Shown in pieces: positions 26,834 to 36,052 of a stretch of 64,000 nt of DNA (position 1 is its first letter; every line of letters begins with the position of its first letter). The stretch is from JANXAZ01 sp964504655. Lineage in GTDB: Bacteria; Pseudomonadota; Alphaproteobacteria; Geminicoccales; Geminicoccaceae. The DNA lies in contig CAZDFD010000002.1 of NCBI GenBank assembly GCA_964504655.1, positions 45,700 through 109,699 on the forward strand, in the 5' to 3' direction. The notes under the pieces are model-generated. The model saw nothing but the letters and a program-made list of their open reading frames with translations, ran no database searches and was not told where the DNA came from. Made by a program: the position numbers and the translations under genes.

Positions 26834-28342
26834 CTACGGCCGCGTGATGATCCGCCCCTCGATGGTGGGGGCGACCTCGGCGCGCTGGCCGATGTAGTCG
26901 ATCACCTGCGAGGCCATCAGCAGCGCCGCCGCCGGGTCGATCAGGTTCTTGCCACGCGTGAGCACCGCGTAGCCGTCACCCCCGCGCGCCATGAAATCAT
27001 TGGTTGCGACCGAGTAGGTCCGTGTGCGGTCCAACGGCGTTCCGCCGATCAGGACCTCGACGACGCGCTGGCCCGCAGGACGCTTCGGATCGACGACGAC
27101 GCGCATGCCCGAGACCTGCGGGAAGCGGCCGGCTCCCTGCTCGATCTGGCTGAAGCCGTTCTCCAGGGCTTCCTCGACCTGGGCGCCCGTCAGGGCGAGC
27201 TTCACGGTCTTGTTGCCGAACGGCAGCTCCGTGAGGATGTCGCGACGGGTGAGGACGTGTCCCGCAGCGTACTGGCGATCGCCCCGGATGCCACCGCCGT
27301 TGGTGATCGCGAGGTCGGCGTCGACCGCCACGCGGAGGGCATCGGCGATCATGTTGCCGATCGCCCCCTCCTGGCCGCGGACGACGGCGCGGCGGCTGTC
27401 GAGCGGCGTCGCCGTTCGGCCGATCGTGACATCGAGTTCGCGCGCGAGCCGCCCCTCGAGGGCGTCGGTGACGCTCTTGGCTTCCGGATCGGGTGCGTAG
27501 GCGGCGGTGTCCAAGGTGCGGAACGCGGGCGACCACACGACCCGCGTCCGGTCCCCGTCCTTCACGCGGTCGAGGGTCAGATCGATCGCTGTCACGAAAT
27601 CGGCCTGGGACGCGCTCTCCACCATCGCGACCTTGCCGTTGTACATCACCCGCAGATCATGGTCGTGGCCGGTCAGGATCAGATCGGCGGCGCCCTGCCG
27701 GAAGAGCGCGAGATCCTCCTCGAACCCGGTGTGGGTCACCGCGACCACGATCTCGGCGCCCTCGGCCCGCAGCTTCTTGGCTTGAGCCGCCGCGACAGCC
27801 AAGGGATCCTCGAAGCGGAGCGGGCCCGGCGAGGAGATCTCCCTGGTCTGCGGTGTGGTCATTCCGAAGAAGCCGAACTTGAAACCGCGAAGCTCGACGA
27901 TCCTGCTTTCCGGCAGGTCCGCGAAACTCCTCCCGTCGGGCTCCTTGACGTTGGCGTTGAGGATGGGGAACCGCGCCTCGGAGATCCGCTGGCGGGCGAC
28001 GTCGGCTCCGAAGTCGAACTCGTGGTTCCCCAGCACGAACAGGTCCAGCGGCACCCGATTGAGCAGATCGACGATATGGGCCCCTTTGTCGAAGCCGGAC
28101 AGCAGGGACGGCGAAATCGCATCGCCCGCATGGATCACGAGTACATCGTCGGCGGCGGCGTTCTCGGCCTTCAAGACCGCAGCGAATCGCGCGAAACCGC
28201 CCCGTCCGCTCCGCTCCTCGAAGCGGTCCCAGTCGTTGACCTGAAGGATCTTGATGCGGACCGGCTCGGCCCCGCCGGGGACGGGCAGCAGAGCCAGCCC
28301 GAAGAGCAGGGCCGCAGCCGACAACCAACGCTTCGCGACCAT
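26834..28342 (-). CDS. Periplasmic bifunctional metallophosphatase/5'-nucleotidase family protein
   Basis: A 502-residue exported protein: signal peptide at residues 1-26 (AALLFGLALLPVPGGAEP), a calcineurin-type metallophosphatase domain with HAGDAISPS, GNHEFDFG and TGHDHD, then a C-terminal 5_nucleotid_C domain with TNGGGIRGD and the NDFMARGGDGY substrate-binding segment. Family members hydrolyse nucleotides or UDP-sugars in the periplasm. The first metal motif, usually Asp-x-His, reads NDWDRF here, so the His is replaced by Asp. Stands alone between a 118-base spacer and the rhodanese gene. Confidence 0.92.
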   Translation of the reverse strand: MVAKRWLSAAALLFGLALLPVPGGAEPVRIKILQVNDWDRFEERSGRGGFARFAAVLKAENAAADDVLVIHAGDAISPSLLSGFDKGAHIVDLLNRVPLDLFVLGNHEFDFGADVARQRISEARFPILNANVKEPDGRSFADLPESRIVELRGFKFGFFGMTTPQTREISSPGPLRFEDPLAVAAAQAKKLRAEGAEIVVAVTHTGFEEDLALFRQGAADLILTGHDHDLRVMYNGKVAMVESASQADFVTAIDLTLDRVKDGDRTRVVWSPAFRTLDTAAYAPDPEAKSVTDALEGRLARELDVTIGRTATPLDSRRAVVRGQEGAIGNMIADALRVAVDADLAITNGGGIRGDRQYAAGHVLTRRDILTELPFGNKTVKLALTGAQVEEALENGFSQIEQGAGRFPQVSGMRVVVDPKRPAGQRVVEVLIGGTPLDRTRTYSVATNDFMARGGDGYAVLTRGKNLIDPAAALLMASQVIDYIGQRAEVAPTIEGRIITRP

Positions 28343-28400
28343 GGTGAGCGACCTCCCGGGCTTGCGACTTCGGGCGAATGACGGGCAGGAGGGTGGATCG

Positions 28401-28850
28401 TCAAGGCGACGGGCGCGTGACGGGCGGGCCGGGTTCTTGCCCCGGCCACGCCTCGATGGGCAAGCCGCGAGCGAGCCAGCCGGGCCCGAAGCCGCTGCCG
28501 CACATGCCCTCGGCCACGTCGAGGACCGCGGAGAACCCCTCGCTCAGCAGCAGGCGACGAGCGAAGGCCGTGCGCCCGCCCGTCCGACAGACGAGGGCCA
28601 CCGGCCGGTCGCGGGCTCCGTCCAGGAGCCGGTCGAGGTCGAGCACGAAGTCCGGCCGGAGCGACTGCGGACCATCGGTCAGCGGCACCAGGGCCGCACC
28701 GGCGGGGACCCCGGTCTGCATCCATTCCGCAGGCGTTCGGATGTCGACGAGGACCAGCCGACCGGATCGCGCGAGCTCGGCTGCGCGGTCGGCCGCGATC
28801 CGCCCGGCCGGATCGGCGAGGCTCATCGGATCCGACGACCTCTCACGCAT
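28401..28850 (-). CDS. Rhodanese-like domain protein
   Basis: A 149-residue single rhodanese domain. The active-site Cys lies in VCRTGGRT (about residues 96-103), preceded by VDIRTPAEWMQTG. Such domains transfer sulfane sulfur or act as sulfur carriers. It sits 37 bases after gapR and 58 bases before the 5'-nucleotidase gene, all on the minus strand. The tail (GSGFGPGWLARGLPIEAW) is typical of small rhodaneses. Partner unknown. Confidence 0.88.
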   Translation of the reverse strand: MRERSSDPMSLADPAGRIAADRAAELARSGRLVLVDIRTPAEWMQTGVPAGAALVPLTDGPQSLRPDFVLDLDRLLDGARDRPVALVCRTGGRTAFARRLLLSEGFSAVLDVAEGMCGSGFGPGWLARGLPIEAWPGQEPGPPVTRPSP

Positions 28851-28887
28851 TTCGACCTCCCGCTCCGGGCGCCGGCGGCCGGCCTCT

Positions 28888-29133
28888 TCACGCCAAGCCC
28901 AGCGCGGCCTTGTAGAGCTCCAGGAGCTCTTCCTGCTCGGTCCGATCGTGCGGCTTCATGCGCCGCAGCCGCACGACCTGCCGGAGAGTTCTGACGTCGA
29001 AGCCGTCACCCTTGGCCTCGGCGAGGACGTCCTTGATCTGCTCGGCGATCTCCCGCCTCTCGTCCTCGAGCCGCTCGACCTTCTCGACGATCTGCTTCAG
29101 TCGGTCGGCGGCGATGCCCTGGGCCTCGGTCAT
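28888..29133 (-). CDS. gapR: GapR-like DUF2312 nucleoid protein
   Basis: An 81-residue protein of the DUF2312/GapR family, a small alphaproteobacterial DNA-binding protein that prefers overtwisted or AT-rich DNA and affects chromosome replication and segregation. Seen: ADRLKQIVEKVERLEDERREIAEQIKDVLAEAKGDGFDV followed by QVVRLRR and EELLELYKAALG, in the two-helix arrangement of the family. ATG 29133 gives the expected length; the frame stays open far upstream but only as a shadow of metY. Divergent from metY. Confidence 0.92.
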   Translation of the reverse strand: MTEAQGIAADRLKQIVEKVERLEDERREIAEQIKDVLAEAKGDGFDVRTLRQVVRLRRMKPHDRTEQEELLELYKAALGLA

Positions 29134-29280
29134 CCTGTTCCTCGTGGCGGTGAGCGCGCCCGCGCTTCTAGTCCGGCTCGGCCGGCCGCGCCAGGGTCGG
29201 GGCCTGCCGGGGCGCTGCCCGGCCTCGACGCGACCGCGGGCTGCCGCTAGCGTCGCGACGCCCCGATCGAGGAGAGGCCG

Positions 29281-30576
29281 ATGGCCACGAAGAGCAAGAA
29301 CCCCGAGACGATCGTCCTGCACGCAGGCTATCGGAGCGACCCCGCGACGACAGCGGTGGCGGTCCCAATCTATCAGACCACGTCCTACCAGTTCCACTCG
29401 CCGGACCACGCCAAGCGGCTGTTCGCGCTCGAGGAGCTGGGCAACATCTACACCCGGATCATGAACCCCACCCAGGCCGTGCTCGAGGAGCGTGTGGCGG
29501 CGCTCGAGGGCGGCGTGGCGGCGTTGGCGTTGAGCTCGGGACAGGCGGCCTCCCTCTTCGCGGTCCAGAACATCTGCCACGCCGGCGACAACTTCGTCTC
29601 GTCGACCGATCTCTATGGCGGGACCTGGAACCTGTTCCAGAACACCATGATGAAGACCATGGGGATCGAGGTCCGGTTCGTCGACCCGACCGATCCCGAG
29701 AACTTTCGCCGGGCGACCGACTCCCGAACTCGTTGCTACTATGCCGAGACGCTTCCGAATCCGAAGCTGCACGTGTTCCCGATCGCGGAGGTGGCCCGGA
29801 TCGGGCGTGAGCTCGGCGTCCCGCTCATCATGGACAACACGGCCGCCCCGGTCATCTGCAAACCGATCGAGCACGGTGCTGCGATCGTCATGCATTCGAC
29901 CACGAAGTACATCGGCGGCCACGGCACCTCGATCGGTGGGATCGTGGTCGACGGCGGCAACTTCGACTGGGAGCGGCACGCCGACAGGTTCCCGATGCTC
30001 AACCAGCCGGATCCGTCCTATCACGGCGCGGTGTGGACCCAGGCCGTCAAGCCGCTCGGGCCGATCGCCTATATCATCAAGGCCAGGGTGACGCTGCTGC
30101 GGGACATCGGTGCCGCCATGTCGCCCTTCAACGCCTTCCTGTTCATCCAGGGCCTAGAGACCCTGCCGCTTCGAATGCGGGTGCATTGCGAGAACGCGAG
30201 CAAGGTCGCCGCTTGGCTCACCCGGCACCCCAAGGTCGAGCGCGTGATCCATCCCTCGCTGCAATCCGGTGAGGTGCGCCGGCGCGCCGACGTCCACTTG
30301 AAGGGCGGCCATGGCGCTCTCGTCGGAATGGAACTCAAGGGTGGTCGCGAGGCCGGACGTCGCTTCATCGATGCGTTGCAGATGTTCTATCACGTCGCCA
30401 ACATCGGCGACGCGCGCTCGCTGGCGATCCATCCGGCCACGACCACGCACAGCCAGCTGAGCCCGCAGGAGCAGTTCGCGACGGGCGTTTCGGAGGGCTA
30501 TGTGCGGCTGTCGATCGGCATCGAGCACATCGACGACATCCTGGCCGACCTCGACCAGGCGTTGAGCGCGGCTTGA
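29281..30576 (+). CDS. metY: O-acetylhomoserine sulfhydrylase-type PLP enzyme
   Basis: A 431-residue Cys/Met-metabolism PLP enzyme. Seen: ETIVLHAGYRSDPATTAVAVPIYQTTSY, YTRIMNPT, the cofactor-phosphate region SSGQAASLFAV, TLPNPKL, and the PLP-Lys site STTKYIGGHGTSIGG (about residues 206-220). Length and the STTKYIGGHG motif point to MetY rather than MetC/MetZ. It makes homocysteine from O-acetylhomoserine and sulfide. The cytochrome gene that follows overlaps its stop codon. Confidence 0.9.
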   Translation: MATKSKNPETIVLHAGYRSDPATTAVAVPIYQTTSYQFHSPDHAKRLFALEELGNIYTRIMNPTQAVLEERVAALEGGVAALALSSGQAASLFAVQNICHAGDNFVSSTDLYGGTWNLFQNTMMKTMGIEVRFVDPTDPENFRRATDSRTRCYYAETLPNPKLHVFPIAEVARIGRELGVPLIMDNTAAPVICKPIEHGAAIVMHSTTKYIGGHGTSIGGIVVDGGNFDWERHADRFPMLNQPDPSYHGAVWTQAVKPLGPIAYIIKARVTLLRDIGAAMSPFNAFLFIQGLETLPLRMRVHCENASKVAAWLTRHPKVERVIHPSLQSGEVRRRADVHLKGGHGALVGMELKGGREAGRRFIDALQMFYHVANIGDARSLAIHPATTTHSQLSPQEQFATGVSEGYVRLSIGIEHIDDILADLDQALSAA

Positions 30577-30941
30577 TCCGGACGGTCGCCGCGGTCCTGC
30601 TCCTGGCGATCGCGCTCGGCGGCTGCGCGGGCCCGGAGGCCACCGCCTCCGGCGCCCCGCAGGCGCCGCCGGAGGCGGCGGGCCAGGAGGGCGGCTCGGC
30701 TGATGCATCGGGGCGTTCGATCGCGGAGACCGTCTGCGCGCGGTGCCACGCCATCGACAGGCAGGCGGTCGGCCCGCATCCCGCCGCACCTGCGTTTCCC
30801 GTGCTCGCCCGCCGCCTGCCGGCGGCGGCGCTGATGCCTCTGCTCGAGGAGGGCATCCGCGCCGCGCACCCGGACATGCCCGAGATCCGGCTCGCGCCCC
30901 GCGAGATCGACCCGTTCCTCGCCTATTGGGCCACGCTTTGA
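30573..30941 (+). CDS. Small c-type cytochrome lipoprotein
   Basis: A 122-residue exported protein. A hydrophobic N-terminal signal ends in a lipobox LGGC (about residue 18), followed by a Pro/Ala/Gly-rich linker and one haem-binding CARCH motif (about residues 51-55). The distal part has DPFLAYWATL like other short cytochromes c. The start is a TTG at 30573 overlapping the metY TGA as TTGA; no better start lies downstream before the signal. A periplasm-facing electron carrier anchored by lipid is expected. The pairing with metY has no obvious biochemical reason. Confidence 0.8.
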   Translation: MIRTVAAVLLLAIALGGCAGPEATASGAPQAPPEAAGQEGGSADASGRSIAETVCARCHAIDRQAVGPHPAAPAFPVLARRLPAAALMPLLEEGIRAAHPDMPEIRLAPREIDPFLAYWATL

Positions 30942-30978
30942 GCGACCGGCACGCGAGCTCGGTCCGTACGGTGATCGC

Positions 30979-31482
30979 TCACCAGCTGTCGTCACCGAGG
31001 TCGGGCCCGACCTCGTCGGGGTCCGGCTCCGCGGGCTGCTCGAGCGGAGCCGCCTCGGCGGCCGGCGCGAGCATCGAGCCCAAGAGCGCGCCGAGCAGCA
31101 GGCCGCCCGCGAGCGCCGTCACGGTACCGGCGGCACCGCCGAGGAAGCCGCCCGGCTGCTGGAACATCCCGGGCCGGTAGCCGGGAGCATGCACCGCAGC
31201 CGGGAGCGGGGCCTGACGGCCGCCGCCGAACAGGCCGCTCAGGAATCCACCGCCCCCCGCACGCTGCTGCTCCAGCGCGTGCTCCAGCTCGCGGATCCGG
31301 TTCTGCGCCTCGGCTTGCGCATGCTCGAGGAAGAACGCCATCTGACTGACATAGTACTTCGTCTGAGGGTGGCGTTCCATGAGCTCTTGGACGAGCCGTT
31401 CCGCGTCGGGATCACGCTCGGCCTGCAGCCTCGCAAGGCGGTCGAAGAACCCTGTGATCGCGTCGCGGTCCTCGGGGGTCAT
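30979..31482 (-). CDS. DUF2076 family protein
   Basis: A 167-residue protein from ATG 31482. The N-terminal half is helical and charged (MTPEDRDAITGFFDRLARLQ, then HPQTKYYVSQMAFFLEHAQAEA); the middle is Gly-rich with GGGGFLSGLFGGG; one hydrophobic segment (TVTALAGGLLLGALLGSMLA) follows; the tail is acidic and Pro-rich ending DLGDDSW. This matches DUF2076, a family of unknown function widespread in proteobacteria. The first of three small minus-strand genes of unknown role. Confidence 0.83.
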   Translation of the reverse strand: MTPEDRDAITGFFDRLARLQAERDPDAERLVQELMERHPQTKYYVSQMAFFLEHAQAEAQNRIRELEHALEQQRAGGGGFLSGLFGGGRQAPLPAAVHAPGYRPGMFQQPGGFLGGAAGTVTALAGGLLLGALLGSMLAPAAEAAPLEQPAEPDPDEVGPDLGDDSW

Positions 31483-31606
31483 GCGCGTCTCCTTGCAGGA
31501 TCTCCCAATTCGAGGTGTCGCGCGGCTCGCCGTCGCGCAAGGTCGGCACGTGACCGGCCCCTCACCGGCCGGTGAAATCGCCGTCACGAGGCGCTGGTGC
31601 GGAGCC

Positions 31607-31897
31607 TCACCGGAACAGGCGGTCGCCTTGCTCGTCGATGACCTGGCGCGCCTTGTGGATCGCGAAGGCCTTGGCTTCGTCGAGGCTCGCATGTGTGTCG
31701 GCGCGGATCAGCTCGTGGCGCTTCGGCCCCTCGGGAAAATCCTTCTCGATCAGCGCGCAGGTCAGATACTGGCCGCCCTGCGAACGCGCCAGCGGCACGA
31801 TCCGGTAGCCGCGATACTCGATCGCCTCGCCGCGCGCGGGCTCGGCAGCGGGCCGGCCGCCGCCCAGGAGCCGCCGCAGGAGGTCGCCGAAGGCCAC
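31607..31897 (-). CDS. HlyU-like small protein
   Basis: A 96-residue protein with the HlyU family core: EYRGYRIVPLARSQGGQYLT, IEKDFPEG, HELIRADTHASLDEAKAFA, and the highly conserved C-terminus KARQVIDEQGDRLF. In vibrios the HlyU name denotes a transcription activator; the alphaproteobacterial proteins share only this small domain and their role is unproven. It starts at ATG 31897 and ends in Arg. Confidence 0.85.
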   Translation of the reverse strand: MAFGDLLRRLLGGGRPAAEPARGEAIEYRGYRIVPLARSQGGQYLTCALIEKDFPEGPKRHELIRADTHASLDEAKAFAIHKARQVIDEQGDRLFR

Positions 31898-31921
31898 GCG
31901 CGCCCGCCCTGCCGCTCTGGG

Positions 31922-32332
31922 CTAATAGGAGAGCGCGGGTGGCAGGGCCTTGGCCTGGTCGATCCATCCTGCGACCATCTTCTCCGCGGGTACGGCCCGA
32001 GTGAGCTTCCGGGACGCGTTCACCTCGGCCATCTTCGCCGCGAGATTGGCCGCGACGCGCTGCTTCAGCTCCTTGACGGTATCGACGCCGGCTGCCTCGA
32101 GCAGCTCGGCATACTGCTTGCCGACCCCCTTGATCCGCATGAGGTCGGCCATGTTCGCCCACTTCAAGAGGCGCCCCTCCTCGAGGCCCGTGGCCTGCGC
32201 CAGCGCCTTGCGTCCCTTGGGGTCCGCGCACGCCTTGAGCAGATCGTTGGTGGTCCCGATCCGGGCAGCCTGCAGCTTGGCGGCGTAGGCCGGGCCGATG
32301 CCCTCGATCTCGACGATCTTGTAGTTCGCCAT
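31922..32332 (-). CDS. DUF4332 helix-hairpin-helix protein
   Basis: A 136-residue protein with two helix-hairpin-helix-like repeats: IEGIGPAYAAKLQAARIGTT near the N-terminus and IKGVGKQYAELLEAAGVDT in the middle. This duplicated GIG/GVG pattern defines DUF4332. Such motifs usually contact nucleic acid backbone, so DNA or RNA binding is likely, but no function is known. ATG 32332; the frame is open upstream without family similarity. Confidence 0.85.
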   Translation of the reverse strand: MANYKIVEIEGIGPAYAAKLQAARIGTTNDLLKACADPKGRKALAQATGLEEGRLLKWANMADLMRIKGVGKQYAELLEAAGVDTVKELKQRVAANLAAKMAEVNASRKLTRAVPAEKMVAGWIDQAKALPPALSY

Positions 32333-32429
32333 CGAATTCCCCCAACCGCGCTCGTTCAACGCTCCCCGTGGGCGGGTTTTGCGGCCAAAGTCGGCGCGGT
32401 GCAAGGCAGGCGGCGGATGGGTCGCGACT

Positions 32430-33329
32430 GTGGACGGGCGCGTGCGGAGCGAGGGCGAGGCCAGGACGTCGACCGGCATCCTCCTCTCCCTCGGCGCCTA
32501 CGCGCTGTTCACGCTCATGGACGCGACCGTCAAGGTTCTCGGTGGGCGATACCCGGTCGTCCAGGTGCTGTTCTTCAACGCGCTCTTCGGCTTCCTCGCC
32601 GTGGCCCTGATCGCCGCGGTCCGGGGCCAACTCGCGAGATTGGCGAGCCCTCAATGGAGACTTCACCTCTTGCGTTGGCTGATCGGTTTGCCTGGCGGGC
32701 TCGCGATCTTCTGGGTCTATCCACGAATGCCGCTCGCCGACGTCTATGCCCTGTTGTTCGCCGCCCCTCTGTTCATGACGGCGCTCTCGGTCCCGGTGCT
32801 GGGCGAGCGGGTGGGGTGGCGTCGCTGGTCGGCCGTGCTCGCTGGCTTCGCAGGCATCGTGATCATGCTCCGGCCCGGCTCGGCGACGCTCGGGCTCACG
32901 GCCCTGGCGGCGCTTTTCGGCGCCCTGGTGCACGCCTGCAACATGCTGCTCCTGCGCCGCATGCGGGGCATCGACCCGCCCGAGACCTTCGGCCTCTGGG
33001 GCAACGGCCTAACGATACTCGCCACGGCCGCAGCGCTGCCCTGGCTCTGGCGAACACCGTCGGCGCCCGATCTGGCCCTGCACGCCGCCGCCGGAACCAT
33101 CGCCGGAAGCGGATTTCTGCTGCTGGTCCAGGCCCATGCACGGGCACCGGTCGCCGTGCTGGCGCCGTTCCAGTACAGTCAGATGATCTACGGACTGGCG
33201 ATCGGTGCCGTCCTGTTCGGTGACCGACCCGATCCGGCGGTGCTCGTCGGTGCCCTGATCGTCGTGGCGAGCGGGCTCTACATCTTCCATCGCGAGTCGG
33301 TCCGCCGGCGCACGGACGGGTCGCCGTGA
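32430..33329 (+). CDS. DMT-superfamily transporter (EamA)
   Basis: A ten-helix metabolite exporter with two EamA repeats. Seen: ILLSLGAYALFTLMDATVK at the first helix, YPRMPLADVYALLFAAPLF, GERVGWRRWSAVLAGFAGIV at the end of repeat one, and VLAPFQYSQMIYGLAIGAVLFGD at the end of repeat two. The frame is open from a TTG at 32379; GTG 32430 places the first membrane helix close to the N-terminus and is my choice, but the start is uncertain. Its stop overlaps the GTG start of the MFS gene (GTGA). Confidence 0.85.
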   Translation: MDGRVRSEGEARTSTGILLSLGAYALFTLMDATVKVLGGRYPVVQVLFFNALFGFLAVALIAAVRGQLARLASPQWRLHLLRWLIGLPGGLAIFWVYPRMPLADVYALLFAAPLFMTALSVPVLGERVGWRRWSAVLAGFAGIVIMLRPGSATLGLTALAALFGALVHACNMLLLRRMRGIDPPETFGLWGNGLTILATAAALPWLWRTPSAPDLALHAAAGTIAGSGFLLLVQAHARAPVAVLAPFQYSQMIYGLAIGAVLFGDRPDPAVLVGALIVVASGLYIFHRESVRRRTDGSP

Positions 33330-34555
33330 GCGATCCGGCGGGGACCACTACGACCCTGCCGGGTCGGGCGGTGATGTCCCTGGCCGTGGCCCAGCTCGTC
33401 TCGTGGGGAACGCTCTACTACGCCTTCGCCCTGTTCATCGCTCCGCTCGAGCGCGAGCAGGGTTGGTCACGTACCGAGATCACCGGAGCGCTGACCGCGG
33501 GCCTTCTCGCCACCGCGCTCGCCTCGCCCCTGGCCGGAAGGGCGATCGACCGGATGGGCGGCCGACTGCCGATGGCCTGCGGGTCCCTCGCGGCTACGCT
33601 GCTCCTCCTCGCATGGGCGGCGGTCGAGCGTCTGGCCACGTTCTATCTCGTCTGGGTCGGGCTCGGCATCGCCATGGCGTTCGTGCTCTACGACGCCGTC
33701 TTCGCCCTGCTGGCCCGGACGCAGGCCGGCGGCTACCGGCGAGCGGTCACCCTCGTGACCCTGGTCGCCGGCTTCGCGAGCACGGTGTTCCTGCCACTCG
33801 CCCATCTCCTGATCGAGCAGCTCGGATGGCGCGGCGCGCTCGTTGCCCTCGCGGCCCTCAATCTCGCAGTTCCGGGTAGCGTTCACCTGCTCGTGCCGCC
33901 CAGGCTCGTCGCGACGAGCACGTCGGCGGGCCGAGTGGACAGGGATCCGGCGCCGGTCCGTCGGGTCGTCCGCGGTCGCGCCTTCTGGGGCATCCTGATC
34001 GCGGTCGTCGCCAACGCCACCCTGTTCTCGGCCGTCACGTTCCACCTCGTGCCGCTCCTCTCGGAGCGAGGGGTGGCCCTCCCGACGATCGTCGCCGTGG
34101 CGGCGTTGGTCGGCCCCGCCCAGGTCGCGGCACGCCTCGGGCTGCTCGCGCTCGAGCGGCGGCTGACGCTGCGGGCCGCGTCGCTCCTGGCCGCCGCGCT
34201 GCCGGTGGCCGGCACGCTCGTCCTCACCGCGGTCGGCCCCCTCTCGCCCCTGCTGTGGATCTTCCCGCTGCTCTACGGCGCGGGGAACGGGATGATGACG
34301 ATCGTCCGCGCCGCGGCCATCGCCGATCTCCTCGGCCGGTCCTCGTTCGGGGCGATCAACGGCGCCATCGCCCTTCCGGCCCTGGTCGGGACGGCGGTCG
34401 CACCCGTCGCTGCCGCTCAGCTCTGGTACCTGCTCGGCGGCTACGACGGCGTCCTGGCTGCGCTTCTGGGCCTGGCGCTGACGAGCGTAGCCGGACTGCT
34501 CTGGGCCACTTCGGCAGGACGGTCCGGCCCGCAGACCGGGGCGAGCGGCTCCTAG
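33326..34555 (+). CDS. MFS transporter
   Basis: A 409-residue major-facilitator transporter with about 12 hydrophobic segments. Seen: VAQLVSWGTLYYAFALFIAPLEREQGWSRTE at the first helix, and the loop-2/3 GRAIDRMGGRLPM in place of the family A-motif. Starts with GTG overlapping the DMT gene's stop. The WGxxYYxF start resembles a group of small-molecule or monocarboxylate-like MFS carriers, but the substrate cannot be called. Confidence 0.9.
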   Translation: MSDPAGTTTTLPGRAVMSLAVAQLVSWGTLYYAFALFIAPLEREQGWSRTEITGALTAGLLATALASPLAGRAIDRMGGRLPMACGSLAATLLLLAWAAVERLATFYLVWVGLGIAMAFVLYDAVFALLARTQAGGYRRAVTLVTLVAGFASTVFLPLAHLLIEQLGWRGALVALAALNLAVPGSVHLLVPPRLVATSTSAGRVDRDPAPVRRVVRGRAFWGILIAVVANATLFSAVTFHLVPLLSERGVALPTIVAVAALVGPAQVAARLGLLALERRLTLRAASLLAAALPVAGTLVLTAVGPLSPLLWIFPLLYGAGNGMMTIVRAAAIADLLGRSSFGAINGAIALPALVGTAVAPVAAAQLWYLLGGYDGVLAALLGLALTSVAGLLWATSAGRSGPQTGASGS

Positions 34556-34734
34556 CCTCCCGCCCCGGTGCCCACCACGGGTCCGATCCGAAGCGCACGC
34601 GCAACCCAGTCAATGTCTCACCGACCAATGACCGCCGCGTCAATGGCGACCCCTTCCCATGGTCCGCGGCGCACGGCAGTGATCCGGATCACAGATCGCG
34701 CCCGTCGAACGCGGGGCGCGGCGTAGCGGCAACG

Positions 34735-35889
34735 GTGGGCAGGGTGCACGGCCCGACTGAGCTCGATGCGGCCTCGATCGCCCGTGGTCTCGAGGTCGAG
34801 CTCGCCCCGACCCCCGAGCCGGCCGACCTCGGGCGCGAATGGTGCGAGCTGCTCGACCGCTCGAACGCCTCCTTCTTCCTGTCCTGGCCGTGGATCTCAT
34901 GCTGGCTGACGGGCTGCGCCCGGACCACGCGGCTGGCGCGGGTCGCTGCGCGTGGCACCACCGTCGGGCTCGCGCTCCTGGCAGAGCGAACCGGCCGCGT
35001 CGGCCCGCTCGCGATCCGCTCCTGGCATCTGCACGCCACGGGCGACACGGCAGCCGATCGGATCGCGATCGAGCACAACGACCTTCTGGCCGCGCGGGGC
35101 TACGAGGCGGCTGCACGGATCGCCCTCCTGCGCCACCTTCTCGGCCGCGAGAGCCGAGGACCTCGGGCGATCGTCCTGCCGATGGTCGGGGAACCCTGGG
35201 AGGCCGCGGCTCGAGCGGTCGGGCTCCCCGTCCGGCGCCGGGCCGAGAGCCGCTGCGCGGTCGTCGATCTCGAGGCCGCGCGGCGACGACAGGGTGGCTA
35301 CCTCGGCGGCCTCGGCGCCTCGACCCGGGCGCAGATCCGGCGTGCCGCGAAGCTCTACGGCGAGCGCGGCATGCTGCGCCTGGAGGCGGCTGCCGACCGC
35401 GCCCAGGCGCTGGCTTGGCTCGATGCGCTCGGCGGGCTCCACGAGGCACGGTTCAGATCCAAGGGCGAGCAGGGAGCGTTCGGTGTCCCGGGCTTTCTCG
35501 ACTTCCACCGAGCGCTCGTGACCGCCGCCTGGGAGAGCGGCACGGTGGAGCTGTTGCAGGTGAGCGCCGGCGGCGCGCCGATCGGCTATCTCTACAACTT
35601 CCTCTGGCGCGGCTGGGTCGGCTTCTACTCGAGCGGGTTGGCCTACGAGGGTGACAACCGCCTCAAGCCCGGTCTGGTCGCGCACTGGCTCGCCGTCGAG
35701 CGCTACATGGCGGCCGGAGCGGCCGTCTACGACCTGATGGCGGGCGAAAGCCGCTACAAGTCGAGCCTCGCCGAACCCGGTCCGCTCCTTCTCGCCCTCA
35801 TCGTCGAGCGGGACGACGCCGTCGCCCGGGTCGCCCGGGCGATGCGCCGTCTGCGCGACGCTCTCCGCTCCCACGCCGGGCGGGGCTGA
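34735..35889 (+). CDS. GNAT/BioF2-like (FemAB-type) acyltransferase
   Basis: A 384-residue protein with the double-GNAT architecture of the Acetyltransf_6 (BioF2-like, CelD/FemAB) family. Seen: FFLSWPWISCWL and RAAARG-type strand in the N-terminal half; SRAQIRRAAKLYGERG equivalent (STRAQIRRAAKLYGERG) and PIGYLYNFLWRGWVGFYSSG ... PGLVAHWLAVERY in the C-terminal half, the usual signature. Members act in exopolysaccharide or envelope modification. The first in-frame start is GTG 34735 (another at 34744); the 179-base spacer before it has no other feature. Last in a run of plus-strand genes. Confidence 0.8.
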   Translation: MGRVHGPTELDAASIARGLEVELAPTPEPADLGREWCELLDRSNASFFLSWPWISCWLTGCARTTRLARVAARGTTVGLALLAERTGRVGPLAIRSWHLHATGDTAADRIAIEHNDLLAARGYEAAARIALLRHLLGRESRGPRAIVLPMVGEPWEAAARAVGLPVRRRAESRCAVVDLEAARRRQGGYLGGLGASTRAQIRRAAKLYGERGMLRLEAAADRAQALAWLDALGGLHEARFRSKGEQGAFGVPGFLDFHRALVTAAWESGTVELLQVSAGGAPIGYLYNFLWRGWVGFYSSGLAYEGDNRLKPGLVAHWLAVERYMAAGAAVYDLMAGESRYKSSLAEPGPLLLALIVERDDAVARVARAMRRLRDALRSHAGRG

Positions 35890-36052
35890 GCGCGAAGCCG
35901 GCCGGACCGGACACCTCGCCGCGGCCCCGCGCCTTGCCGCGCAGCCGCCCAGCTGCTACCTCGATCCACGATGCGGGTCGTCCGATCGCCGCGGCGATCG
36001 GCCGGGGAGGTCGTGGTTCCCCATCCGCGACCGTGTCCGGGCTCGAGCAAGC

